In this document: piece by piece, positions 27,916-35,702 of the stretch
Layout: every line of letters begins with the position of its first letter
Numbering within the stretch: position 1 is the stretch's first letter
Assembly: GCF_024305035.1 (NCBI RefSeq)
Contig: NZ_JAMWZB010000019.1
Location: forward strand, 1-64,000
Reading direction: 5' to 3'
Origin: Algoriphagus sp.
GTDB lineage: Bacteria; Bacteroidota; Bacteroidia; Cytophagales; Cyclobacteriaceae
Length of the DNA stretch: 64,000 nucleotides
The notes under the pieces: model-generated
What the model saw: the letters and a program-made list of their open reading frames with translations, nothing else
The model's database searches: none
Told to the model about the DNA's origin: nothing
Position numbers and translations under genes: made by a program

Positions 27916-28605
27916 AGTTGTTAATGGTTAATTGTTAGAAATAATTAAATCGATGGATGATTTTAAGTATTCTAGTTCATACTTCCAAATCACTTATAAT
28001 CAGAAACTTGCAATTCTTGGAAAAGTACTAGCTGAAAAACGGATTTTTTCGGAATATTCTTCTGAATTCTTAGGTTTTACCCCCCCCCTATTCCTTAGTT
28101 TATTTTAGAACACCTTAAACTAACAAAAAAATTAATCGTATTTCAACTATTTTTAAATTGTTTTCAATTCTTGGAAAAGTCAAACGATGAATTTAATGGA
28201 ATTCCCATGCAATGAAACTGGTGCGGAATCGTTCGCCTCAAAAAAATTCAGACCTCTGATTCTTGTACATAGAATAGCCGAAACAGAGGACTTCTACCTT
28301 CAAAAAAAAATCACAAAATTTTCACGGATTCTTGTTCTATCTGTAGTAATCCAAATTTCAGCTTTTTGACTTAAGCTTTTTATTTTCACTTTAACTCCAA
28401 GAATCCAAGGGTTTACACAGATTATTGACATAGATTACAAGCTGCAAGCTTTGATATTCGCTACTTTCGTAGCTCCGGTGCTCAGCCCGACAAAATAGCC
28501 ACTGCAAACTGCGACTGAGTCCTGCCTACTAAACCGCCGGTTCCTGCTGACTTAGGCAATGAAAGGATCCGAGCCCCCAGATGATATCGGTACTGTCGAT
28601 ACCGA
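27910..28605 (-). repeat. Direct repeat copy B (about 0.7 kb): aguA 3' end plus peptide-operon leader
   Basis: The counterpart of 22284-22981. It includes the last 77 or so bases of the intact aguA gene and the whole 613-nt gap between aguA and the peptide gene. No other gene is supported in this gap; a 60-codon plus-strand frame starting at 28187 is not preserved in copy A. Landmarks are the ATTCTTGGAAAA pair at 28013 and 28167 (again 154 bp apart), the inverted repeat TTAGTTTA/TAAACTAA (28095-28102 and 28116-28123), and a run of nine C (28080-28088) that is six in copy A. Confidence 0.9.
28460..28473 (-). other. Conserved GNRA-loop hairpin in repeat copy B
   Basis: GCTAC-GAAA-GTAGC on the minus strand, about 55 nt after the aguA stop. 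The flanking bases form further short pairings (CTCAG with CTGAG). Copy A has the same stem with a GAGA loop. Confidence 0.35.
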
Positions 28606-29602
28606 TCACGCGTCGTCCAGGAAAACAATCCGAAAGGATATCTAGGGCTTTCTGATCGTTTTTATCCCGGAAAGTCGGCACCACAACCACTTCATTGGCG
28701 ATATAGAAATTAGCATAGGAAGCAGGCAGTCGCTGATCTTCCCAGTACACCGGACTTGGCATGGGTAGCTCCACAATGTTGAGTTGCTTGCCGTTTTCCA
28801 GTCGCATTTTCTTCAGCATTGCTAGATTTTCGGCCAGAATTTCATGATTTGCATCTGCCTTATTTTCTTCCACCACGGTCACCACCGTGTCTTCACTCAC
28901 AAAGCGGGTAATGTCATCGATATGCCCGTCTGTGTCATCCCCGATGATGCCATCCCCTACCCAAAGAATGTGATTTACCCCATAATAGGCACAGAGGTAT
29001 TGTTCGATTTGGTCTTGGTTGAGGTGAGGATTGCGATTTTCATTCAGCAGGCAAGCGGTAGAAGTCAGCAGTGTTCCTTTTCCATTAAATTCAACCGAAC
29101 CCCCTTCCATTACAATTCCAGGCCTGAAACAAGGAAGGTTGAGGTATTCGGCTATTCGAATGGGAATTTGATTATCCAAATCGTAGGGAGGATACTTGTC
29201 TCCCCAGGCATTGTAATTCCACTTGACGATGGCTTTTTTTTGTTCTGCTTTGGGGTTGATCACAAAGGCGGGACCATGATCCCGACACCAGGCATCATTG
29301 GTGGGAAAAAAGTGAAATTGGATTCTAGTCAAATCCGCACCGGCCTTTTTCAAATGTGCCAAAGCAAAAGCCTTCATGGCTTCATTGGCCACGTTGATAT
29401 TGACTTTTTGCCCTTGGGCTACTTCTCGGATAAACTGGGAATAGGGTGCAAAAATCGTCTCGATTTTACCCGGCCAGCTTTCTTCCTTATGTGGCCAAGA
29501 CAACCACATGGACTCCTGCGGCGCAAATTCCGCAGGAAAATAATAACCCATTTCGGCGGGAGTTGCTTTTCCTTCCTGCGCAAGTGTGAAAATATCTGAC
29601 AT
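28529..29602 (-). CDS. aguA: Agmatine deiminase
   Basis: A 357-aa enzyme that hydrolyses agmatine to N-carbamoylputrescine and ammonia in the cytosol. It belongs to the PAD_porph (peptidyl-arginine-deiminase-like) family: MWLSWPHKEESWPG near the N-terminus, MEGGSVEFNGKGTLL, GHIDDITRF and the catalytic cysteine in GSFHCLSQQ (Cys349). I chose the ATG at 29602, 4 nt after the aguB stop, over an upstream in-frame start that would overlap aguB. Its 3' end is duplicated at 22897-22981. The pair with aguB completes the agmatine route to putrescine. Confidence 0.95.
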   Translation of the reverse strand: MSDIFTLAQEGKATPAEMGYYFPAEFAPQESMWLSWPHKEESWPGKIETIFAPYSQFIREVAQGQKVNINVANEAMKAFALAHLKKAGADLTRIQFHFFPTNDAWCRDHGPAFVINPKAEQKKAIVKWNYNAWGDKYPPYDLDNQIPIRIAEYLNLPCFRPGIVMEGGSVEFNGKGTLLTSTACLLNENRNPHLNQDQIEQYLCAYYGVNHILWVGDGIIGDDTDGHIDDITRFVSEDTVVTVVEENKADANHEILAENLAMLKKMRLENGKQLNIVELPMPSPVYWEDQRLPASYANFYIANEVVVVPTFRDKNDQKALDILSDCFPGRRVIGIDSTDIIWGLGSFHCLSQQEPAV

Positions 29603-29606
29603 CGGC

Positions 29607-30482
29607 TTAATCTTCGTCGAGAAAACGTTTAGTAATGGGCTCATAGGAATCGATTCTACGATCCCGCAAAAATGGCCAATGCGTACGGTAGCGATCCGAT
29701 CCGGTCAAATCCAATTCCTCCACATGGATTTCCTCCTCCAGATGCGGGGCTTTGTACACCACTCTCCCGAATGGATTGGCCACAAACGAACCTCCCCAAA
29801 ACTGCATGTGTCCTTCCACGCCGGTTCGATTGACTGAAACAACAGGAATGCCGTTGGCTACGGCATGGGAACGCTGAATCGTCTGCCAAGCTCCATATTG
29901 TTCCTCATTGGTAAGATCGTCCTGATCCTTGTGCCAGCCGATGGCCGTAGGATACACCAGAAAGTCCGCCCCCTTCAACGCCGTAATCCGAGCGGCTTCC
30001 GGATACCACTGATCCCAGCAAATGAGTACGCCAATCTTTCCAAATTTGGTCGGGAAAACCTTATAGCCCAAATCGCCTGGTGTAAAATAAAACTTCTCAA
30101 AATAGCCCGGATCGTCCGGGATGTGCATTTTCCGATATTTTCCCAGGTAGGTGCCGTCTGCATCAAGGACAGCCGTGGTGTTATGATAAAGCCCTTCCGC
30201 ACGCTTTTCAAAAAGTGAGGCAACAATCACCACTCCCAACTCTTTGGCTATGCTACTTAGGGATTCGGTAGAAGGTCCGGGAATGGCTTCGGCAAGCTTG
30301 AAGTTTTCATAGTCCTCCACATCGCAGAAGTAAAGGGATCTAAAAAGTTCCTGCAGGACCACAACCTGAGCGCCTTTTTGGGCAGCAGTACGGATTCCTG
30401 CAATGGTTTTTTCCATATTTTCGGCCACATTTCCAGAGCAACTGAGCTGAACGAGACCTACTTTAACGTTTTTATTGGACAC
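29607..30482 (-). CDS. aguB: N-carbamoylputrescine amidase
   Basis: A 291-aa nitrilase-superfamily amidase that converts N-carbamoylputrescine to putrescine, CO2 and ammonia. The Glu-Lys-Cys triad is visible as Glu45 (LQELF), Lys118 (KYRKMHIPDDP) and Cys155 (ICWDQWYPEAAR). The length and the C-terminal RRIDSY motif fit the AguB group. It is the first gene of the two-gene minus-strand operon, followed 4 nt later by aguA. Confidence 0.95.
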   Translation of the reverse strand: MSNKNVKVGLVQLSCSGNVAENMEKTIAGIRTAAQKGAQVVVLQELFRSLYFCDVEDYENFKLAEAIPGPSTESLSSIAKELGVVIVASLFEKRAEGLYHNTTAVLDADGTYLGKYRKMHIPDDPGYFEKFYFTPGDLGYKVFPTKFGKIGVLICWDQWYPEAARITALKGADFLVYPTAIGWHKDQDDLTNEEQYGAWQTIQRSHAVANGIPVVSVNRTGVEGHMQFWGGSFVANPFGRVVYKAPHLEEEIHVEELDLTGSDRYRTHWPFLRDRRIDSYEPITKRFLDED

Positions 30483-30595
30483 GGCTACGGTTTTTTTATT
30501 TCTGTCACAAAGATACCTTGAGGATGGGGGAATGGCAAATGGGGTCGGGGTTGCAATTAAAAATTCAACTGGGTTTGTTAATTTGAAATTGTGAT

Positions 30596-30877
30596 TTGTC
30601 GTGGAAAACCCAAGTTATTATATTACCTGAGCTAAATTCAAGTAAAACACCTATCATTTTAAAAATAAAAGGCTATAGATTTTTCTTTTACCTTACCGAC
30701 CATTTGCCAAAACACATGCATGTTGAGAAGTCCAGAAAAGCGGCAAAATTTCTTCTTCATTCTATTGAACTAATTTCAACAAAAAACTTTTCTGCACCTG
30801 AACTTAGAGAAATTCGCATCTTGATTCAAAACAACACAAAGAATCTAACAAAAAGCTGGGATGAGCACGTTAACTAA
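30596..30877 (+). CDS. DUF4160-domain small protein
   Basis: A 93-aa protein with the DUF4160 signature around KIKGYRFFFYLTDHLPKHMHVE, with its conserved HxHV-type motif. DUF4160 genes usually pair with a DUF2442 gene, and here a broken DUF2442 gene overlaps its end (30861). This gene pair behaves like a small toxin-antitoxin-like or accessory module in many genomes, though no function is established. The translation start is uncertain; the frame may begin at the non-ATG codon at 30596 or slightly later. Confidence 0.72.
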   Translation: MSWKTQVIILPELNSSKTPIILKIKGYRFFFYLTDHLPKHMHVEKSRKAAKFLLHSIELISTKNFSAPELREIRILIQNNTKNLTKSWDEHVN

Positions 30878-31094
30878 ATTAAAATCCAATCTTGCAAAAG
30901 ATGCATCTTTTACCATGAAAAAATGATTATTTCTTGGCCGACGGAAGGGAAGTGAGTATACCTTTAGAAAGGTAATAAAGCTGAGAGGGGCTTCAGAAAC
31001 TCAGCTCCCAAATTAGAGATTTTTTGGCCAAGGAGATGGAGTTCTTTGGGAAGATTTGGATAAGGATCTTCTTGATTCTAAATTAATTGCCTAG
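30861..31094 (+). pseudogene. Degenerate DUF2442-family gene
   Basis: An ATG at 30861, overlapping the end of the DUF4160 gene, opens MSTLTKLKSNLAKDASFTMK, then stops. In other frames the sequence continues DYFLADGREVSIPLER (from 30925), VIKLRGASETQLPN, a TAG, and RFFGQGDGVLWEDLDKDLL up to a stop at 31094. These pieces join into a typical DUF2442 protein of about 75 aa with its conserved GDGVLWEDLDEDL end. At least two frameshifts and one nonsense codon are present, so the partner of the DUF4160 gene is dead. Confidence 0.78.
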
Positions 31095-31195
31095 ATTAAA
31101 TGGTTTTTTTGGAATGTCAAAACTATCGACTGAATCCCTACAGGCTTTGAACTTCTATGGATAACTTATTCTTTAAAGGTTTTTCCGTTCTTAAC

Positions 31196-32634
31196 CTAAT
31201 ATTCTCCCATCATCAAATCTACAAACTCAACTTTTGACACTTCTCTAGACTGAACTTTTACAAAGTAGGGTTCAACTATTTTTCGAATCGCTTCAACAAG
31301 AGCATTTTCCACAAGTGGATGGAGATCATTGGAAAAAAGTACAAAATAATCCTGAAGAAAATTATAGAGGAAAACTGCAATTCTTAGCTGTCCTGTTTTA
31401 GCGAAGTAGTAAATTCATGGGGAATAAAATGCCTGCAATTCGTTGATATGAAACATCTCTCTTTCGGATTTAAATCCCTGAATCGTTACCTGGTGATTCA
31501 TAGCCTCAGCAAGGGAGTCCACCTCACCCATTTCAATCAAAGTTTGAGCATGACTACTTAGGCTATACCAGTAATCAGGAAATTTCTCTTTCATCTCCTT
31601 TGCAATTTCCCAAGCCTTGGGGGAATCCCCCATTCGTTGAAAATACTCCCAATGGTAATCATGCAAGATTCTGTTTGTTGGGAAATTATTGATACCAGTC
31701 TCAATTTGTTTCAACAAATCCAGATGACCTGCTTTATCTTTTGAATTCATTAATTGAAGATTTTCATAAATACCCTTCATGAAACCGAATTCTTCTTTAC
31801 TGTAACGGAATTCCTCAATGGCCTCCTTAGTATGTTGGATACCCAAAAAGGGTGCAAAAATAGGCTCATCAATCATTTCATCATACTCATATTCCGGGTA
31901 AGGAGAAATGGTGTACAACAGGATTTCATTCGGTATTTCATCCAGATTTATCTCATCATGGAATTCTTCCCAGTCCACCTCATCCCATCATAGCAGGACA
32001 CTGAATATTTATCGCTATCCTCATCTTCATCCAGATCATCCTCATCAAATAAAGATGCGAATTCATTACGAATAATTTGAAAAGTTCCCGGTTTCCCATA
32101 CTTCAAAATTTGCCGTTCAAAATAGGGGGTACGATCATCGTCTTCAGTTGAGTAAAGGTGAGCCTTCCCTGCCTCGCCAAAGGGAACTTCTATTCGTGGA
32201 AAATCAACTGAATCTTCCTCTAAAATTAATTCAGCAAATTTAAAGTCCTCATGTGGCTCAATCCCGAATTCCTCTGCAAATGCCACGGATTCAAGAATTA
32301 TGTTGTGGACCAATTCATAGAACACCGATTCAAATTGAATTGAATGGAAATGATATTCCTATAGTTTTTCAAAATATCTTGATAGATTGCTTCGGGTTCA
32401 TTTACAAAAAATAAAACATCCTTTGCACCCGTACACCATAAATCAACCAAGACAGAGGCAAAGGTAACATGACCATTTATATGCTATCTGGCAACTATGG
32501 CGGGAAACTTTTTAACTTCTTCCCAATTCGTTGGTAAAAGACATTGATAAATCGGTAGTTCTCTTGCGTTACCGGTTTTTAGGTATTATGGGGTTAAATT
32601 TTTTATGTTGAGGTTTGGATTTCTTTTTGGCCAT
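31196..32634 (-). pseudogene. Decayed gene for a protein of about 480 aa (unknown family) with about five lesions
   Basis: One ancestral reading frame can be stitched on the minus strand. It starts MAKKKSKPQHKKFNPIIPKN (32634), then a frameshift, ELPIYQCLLPTNWEEVKKFP, and a TAG within VAR-stop-HINGHVTF. Next come VLVDLWCTGAKDVLFFVNEP, a frameshift near ISIQFN, and ELVHNIILESVAFAEEFGIE with an acidic DEDDLDEDED stretch. After a frameshift comes MDWEEFHDEINLDEIPNEIL, a TPR-like region (about 31450-31750) and an in-frame TGA at 31415-31417, then YYFAKTGQLRIAVFLYNFLQ and a final stop at 31196. It resembles uncharacterised Bacteroidota proteins, but I cannot name the family. Two intact stretches (31415-31978, 31948-32325) could be mistaken for genes. 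Confidence 0.78.
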
Positions 32635-32758
32635 AAGGTAAGTCTTTGAAGAGAAAGTTAAGGATCTTCATAAAATCATATTGAATGAATCAAATTTTAT
32701 CTACACTTAATTCCATAACCAGACAGCTTAATGGCCAACTTGGAATGAGTATCCTCTC

Positions 32759-34105
32759 TTACTCCACCGGCCCCAACTTCCCTTTAGCAGCATTTTTCAA
32801 ACGTTGGGAATCGTAAATTCTCCCGTCCCGAACCACTGTATGCACCGATCGGGTACGGGTAATATCCTCCAGTGGATTTCCTTTAATCACCAAAAAGTCC
32901 GCCCACTTTCCAGGACTGATGCTACCGACCTTATCGGCAATCCCCAGTGCTTTAGCATTTTGCTGAGTCACAAAATACAGCACATCTGCGGCCGGAATTC
33001 CGATCTCTACCATCGCGGCCAGTTCTCGATGGATAAAGAATCCGCCGATCCCATTTCCTAAATAATTATCCAACAAAAATGGACGATCTGTACCCACTGT
33101 AATCAAACCACCAGCTTCGTAAAAACGCTTGAGGACTTTTTGCTTGACCGGATAGATTTGGGCACACAATTCATTGAACGCAGATGGCTCATGTGCCTTG
33201 ATGATCCGATCAGCCAAAGGCGTATAATACAATTCCTCAAAAGCAAAATCGAAAAAAACCGGTGAATCCACCCCGCCGATTGCCCCATAAGTTGCAAGGG
33301 TCGCATCAAAATAAACTCCGTTTTCTATATACAACTCAATAATCTCATCCAATCGCGGATCTGCTGGATCGATTTGCCTCAGGCTTTGATAAGCATCGAT
33401 GGAATCAGCCAAAAGCCTTCCTCCCAGAAAATGTTCCACCCGATCAATTCCCATTTTGATTGCTTCCTGAGGGTTGACCGAATTACGGTAGCCCGAATTC
33501 AAATGACCTGTCACCGTCAAGTCATGCTTGTGGGCCTGATCGATCAAGACTTGAAGCTGATCAGCGGTGATTCCTTTGGCCTTAAATCCATACGCTCCTC
33601 GCCTCGCCCATTCATCCACTCGCTCCCGAATCTTCGCCTCGGGAATTTCCGGATCCCAATCGGGTGCTGCTGTCCCAAAATAAGGCCCCGAGTGTAAAAT
33701 CCGGGGACCGGGTCGCTGCCCCCGATTGATTCCCTCCTGTAAATCCCACATTTTTTCCGGTTCGATTTCTCCTGCGGGAAAAGTACTGGTAATCCCATTT
33801 GCCAAAAAAATCTTGGGCATAGCAACCGTATCATCATAGGCTTTTCCCTCATAGCTTACCCGATAATGGGCATGCAAATCGATAAATCCCGGTAAAATGT
33901 AATCGTCGTCTTTTAAGTTTCGGACTTGCCAGTTGGTAATTTTTTCGTTTCCGGTGCCAAATAGCCCATTGATAATGTAGATCCCCTGATTTTTTTTAAA
34001 GCTTTTACTCTCGGTATCAAACACCCAACCGCCAGTGATAATCTGCGATTGGGAAAAAGCAGAATGACCGATCAAGAGGAAAAATGCAATAACTAGCTTA
34101 TTCAT
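32759..34105 (-). CDS. Exported amidohydrolase (imidazolonepropionase/prolidase-like)
   Basis: A 448-aa metal-dependent hydrolase of the amidohydrolase superfamily. It has a signal peptide (about 1-18), the metal-binding HAH motif in GFIDLHAHY (His78, His80), later histidines in VTGHLNSG and VEHFLGG, and the terminal Asp in VGTDRP. The end, SPGKWADFLVIKGNPLEDI, is typical. The substrate cannot be inferred; related exported proteins act on peptides or cyclic amides. It stands alone on the minus strand between the pseudogene and a phosphatase gene. Confidence 0.88.
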   Translation of the reverse strand: MNKLVIAFFLLIGHSAFSQSQIITGGWVFDTESKSFKKNQGIYIINGLFGTGNEKITNWQVRNLKDDDYILPGFIDLHAHYRVSYEGKAYDDTVAMPKIFLANGITSTFPAGEIEPEKMWDLQEGINRGQRPGPRILHSGPYFGTAAPDWDPEIPEAKIRERVDEWARRGAYGFKAKGITADQLQVLIDQAHKHDLTVTGHLNSGYRNSVNPQEAIKMGIDRVEHFLGGRLLADSIDAYQSLRQIDPADPRLDEIIELYIENGVYFDATLATYGAIGGVDSPVFFDFAFEELYYTPLADRIIKAHEPSAFNELCAQIYPVKQKVLKRFYEAGGLITVGTDRPFLLDNYLGNGIGGFFIHRELAAMVEIGIPAADVLYFVTQQNAKALGIADKVGSISPGKWADFLVIKGNPLEDITRTRSVHTVVRDGRIYDSQRLKNAAKGKLGPVE

Positions 34106-34177
34106 ATTGGGTTTTCTTTTAGGATCTTGGAAAGACAGTCAAGTTACATTTTTCAGCACATAAAATCGATAAGCTAC

Positions 34178-34888
34178 TCAAAACTCCATCACCATGATTT
34201 TGGAATCCCGAATAATCAAGGCTTCCCTCGAGTAACCTAATGCGTCGCAAAGAATGAGGTTATTTCCCATCATGGTTATTTTCTGCACCTGAGTATGCCC
34301 AATCACATGGATGCAATGGGGAATTCGGTCACGGTTGAGCGAACCAGGCCGAACCAAAAATGGAGATTGAAAGATGTTGTCCCCATCCGGCCAGGCCCCT
34401 GCCCGATTGTCAAATCCAAAGGCCTTCGGGCTTATGCTCCAAAGCTTAGCAATGGACTCGTTGATTTCCTCTAATGGAAGCTTTTCTGGATTTCCTATTT
34501 TTTCGGTAAACCAAGTCTTGGTGACTCCGGCATGGGTAATCAAAAAATGGTTAATCAGGCAAACCGCCTCCAAAACTCCATTTTGATAGGCTTCATGCAT
34601 CATTTCTGAAATCGAATAATAAAGCCCCTGAGAAAAGCCAGAAAACACATTTTCGGAAAATGGAAAATAATGCAAGTCATGATTCCCCGTCAAAAGGGTG
34701 ACTTTCTCGGGATTGGAGTTTTTTAAGTTTAAGATTTTTAAAAAATTGGCGATTTGTTTTTCTTCGGAAATATCCTCTTTTGCATCAAAATAGTCCCCTA
34801 AAAACACTACCCGGTCAAAAGTCAACAGCTCGGGAATTTCCTCCCAAACACTCCTGCCATGCACATCTCCAATCACTAAGGACTTCAT
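34178..34888 (-). CDS. Calcineurin-like metallophosphoesterase
   Basis: A 236-aa cytosolic phosphoesterase with all metal-binding motifs in order: GDVHG (7-11), GDYFDAKE (about 31-38), GNHD (about 66-69), a His in THAGVT and GHTQ near the C-terminus. This is the serine/threonine phosphatase-like or ApaH-like branch of the superfamily. There is no signal peptide. Its substrate is not predictable, though a protein phosphatase or Ap4A-type hydrolase is plausible. Confidence 0.87.
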   Translation of the reverse strand: MKSLVIGDVHGRSVWEEIPELLTFDRVVFLGDYFDAKEDISEEKQIANFLKILNLKNSNPEKVTLLTGNHDLHYFPFSENVFSGFSQGLYYSISEMMHEAYQNGVLEAVCLINHFLITHAGVTKTWFTEKIGNPEKLPLEEINESIAKLWSISPKAFGFDNRAGAWPDGDNIFQSPFLVRPGSLNRDRIPHCIHVIGHTQVQKITMMGNNLILCDALGYSREALIIRDSKIMVMEF

Positions 34889-35083
34889 GTTTTCCTCTTC
34901 ATTTAATTTTTTTACACAGAACCCTTTTCTTTTTCAACCCGCTTTAAGTACTGTTTTTAGAAAAGGAAATGGGGTTTTTAGCCAGTTAGATTTAGTCCAA
35001 CACCCAGAAAAGACGCCAATTACCATAACCTATTCCTTTCAATTTAGTATATAGTAGTAAAGTGTACTACCCAAAGCAACCCC

Positions 35084-35566
35084 ATGTTTGCCCCGATCCA
35101 AAAAACACAATTCCCCCCCAGAAAAGATTTATTTATTTGGGATGGACAATGCGGTTTTTGTAAGTATTGGATCCTGGTTTGGAAAAGTAAAACCAGAGGA
35201 TTGGAATACCAAACTTTCCAAGAAGTTGCTGATAATTTCCCCGACATTCCCCTCAAGGAATTCAAAAAAGCCTCCCGATTGATTGAAAAAGACGGGAGTG
35301 TTTTTAGCGGACCGGAATCGGCTTTTCGGACTTTTGCCTATTTTAAGAAACCCCGTACGTTTTGGCAGAAATGGTATCAGCAGTCCAAAATCTTTCGTCA
35401 GCTAAGTAATCAGGGGTACAATTTCATCGCTAAAAATCGGCCATTCCTGATGCAACTCACGATTGCCTTTTGGGGCAAAAATCCAATCAAACGCAAACCT
35501 TATTGGCTCGTTTGGTTGCTGGGACTCTTTGGGTTTTTGGGAGCTTTGAGCTATTTACTCCTCTAA
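35084..35566 (+). CDS. DCC-family thiol-disulfide oxidoreductase-like protein (DUF393)
   Basis: A 160-aa protein named for its N-terminal DGxCxxC motif, seen as DGQCGFC with cysteines at 23 and 26. DUF393 members have a thioredoxin-like fold and a predicted redox function. The C-terminal 25 residues (WLVWLLGLFGFLGALSYLLL) form a membrane segment, so the domain is probably tethered to the inner membrane on the cytosolic side. It is a single gene with no apparent operon partner. Confidence 0.88.
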   Translation: MFAPIQKTQFPPRKDLFIWDGQCGFCKYWILVWKSKTRGLEYQTFQEVADNFPDIPLKEFKKASRLIEKDGSVFSGPESAFRTFAYFKKPRTFWQKWYQQSKIFRQLSNQGYNFIAKNRPFLMQLTIAFWGKNPIKRKPYWLVWLLGLFGFLGALSYLLL

Positions 35567-35702
35567 GTAAAAGTTATTTTTCCTTCTATTTTACCTGGTA
35601 GATGGCTAATCCGCTGAATTTAATCTACAAAACCTACCTATCCCAATAGGACGAGTTCGCCAAAAACCATATTTTTAAGCCTAACCTAAACCCATTAAAC
35701 CT

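Noticed and set aside
28187..28369. 60-codon plus-strand frame inside repeat copy B
   Set aside because: The homologous frame in copy A stops after about nine codons, so it is not conserved as a gene.
22284..28605. Integrase-type attachment sites at the repeats
   Set aside because: There is no integrase or recombinase gene in or next to the island, and the repeats are far too long and diverged for att cores.
31415..31417. In-frame TGA as a possible selenocysteine codon
   Set aside because: The gene has several other frameshifts and a TAG, no SECIS-like hairpin is evident, and nothing else suggests selenoprotein synthesis.
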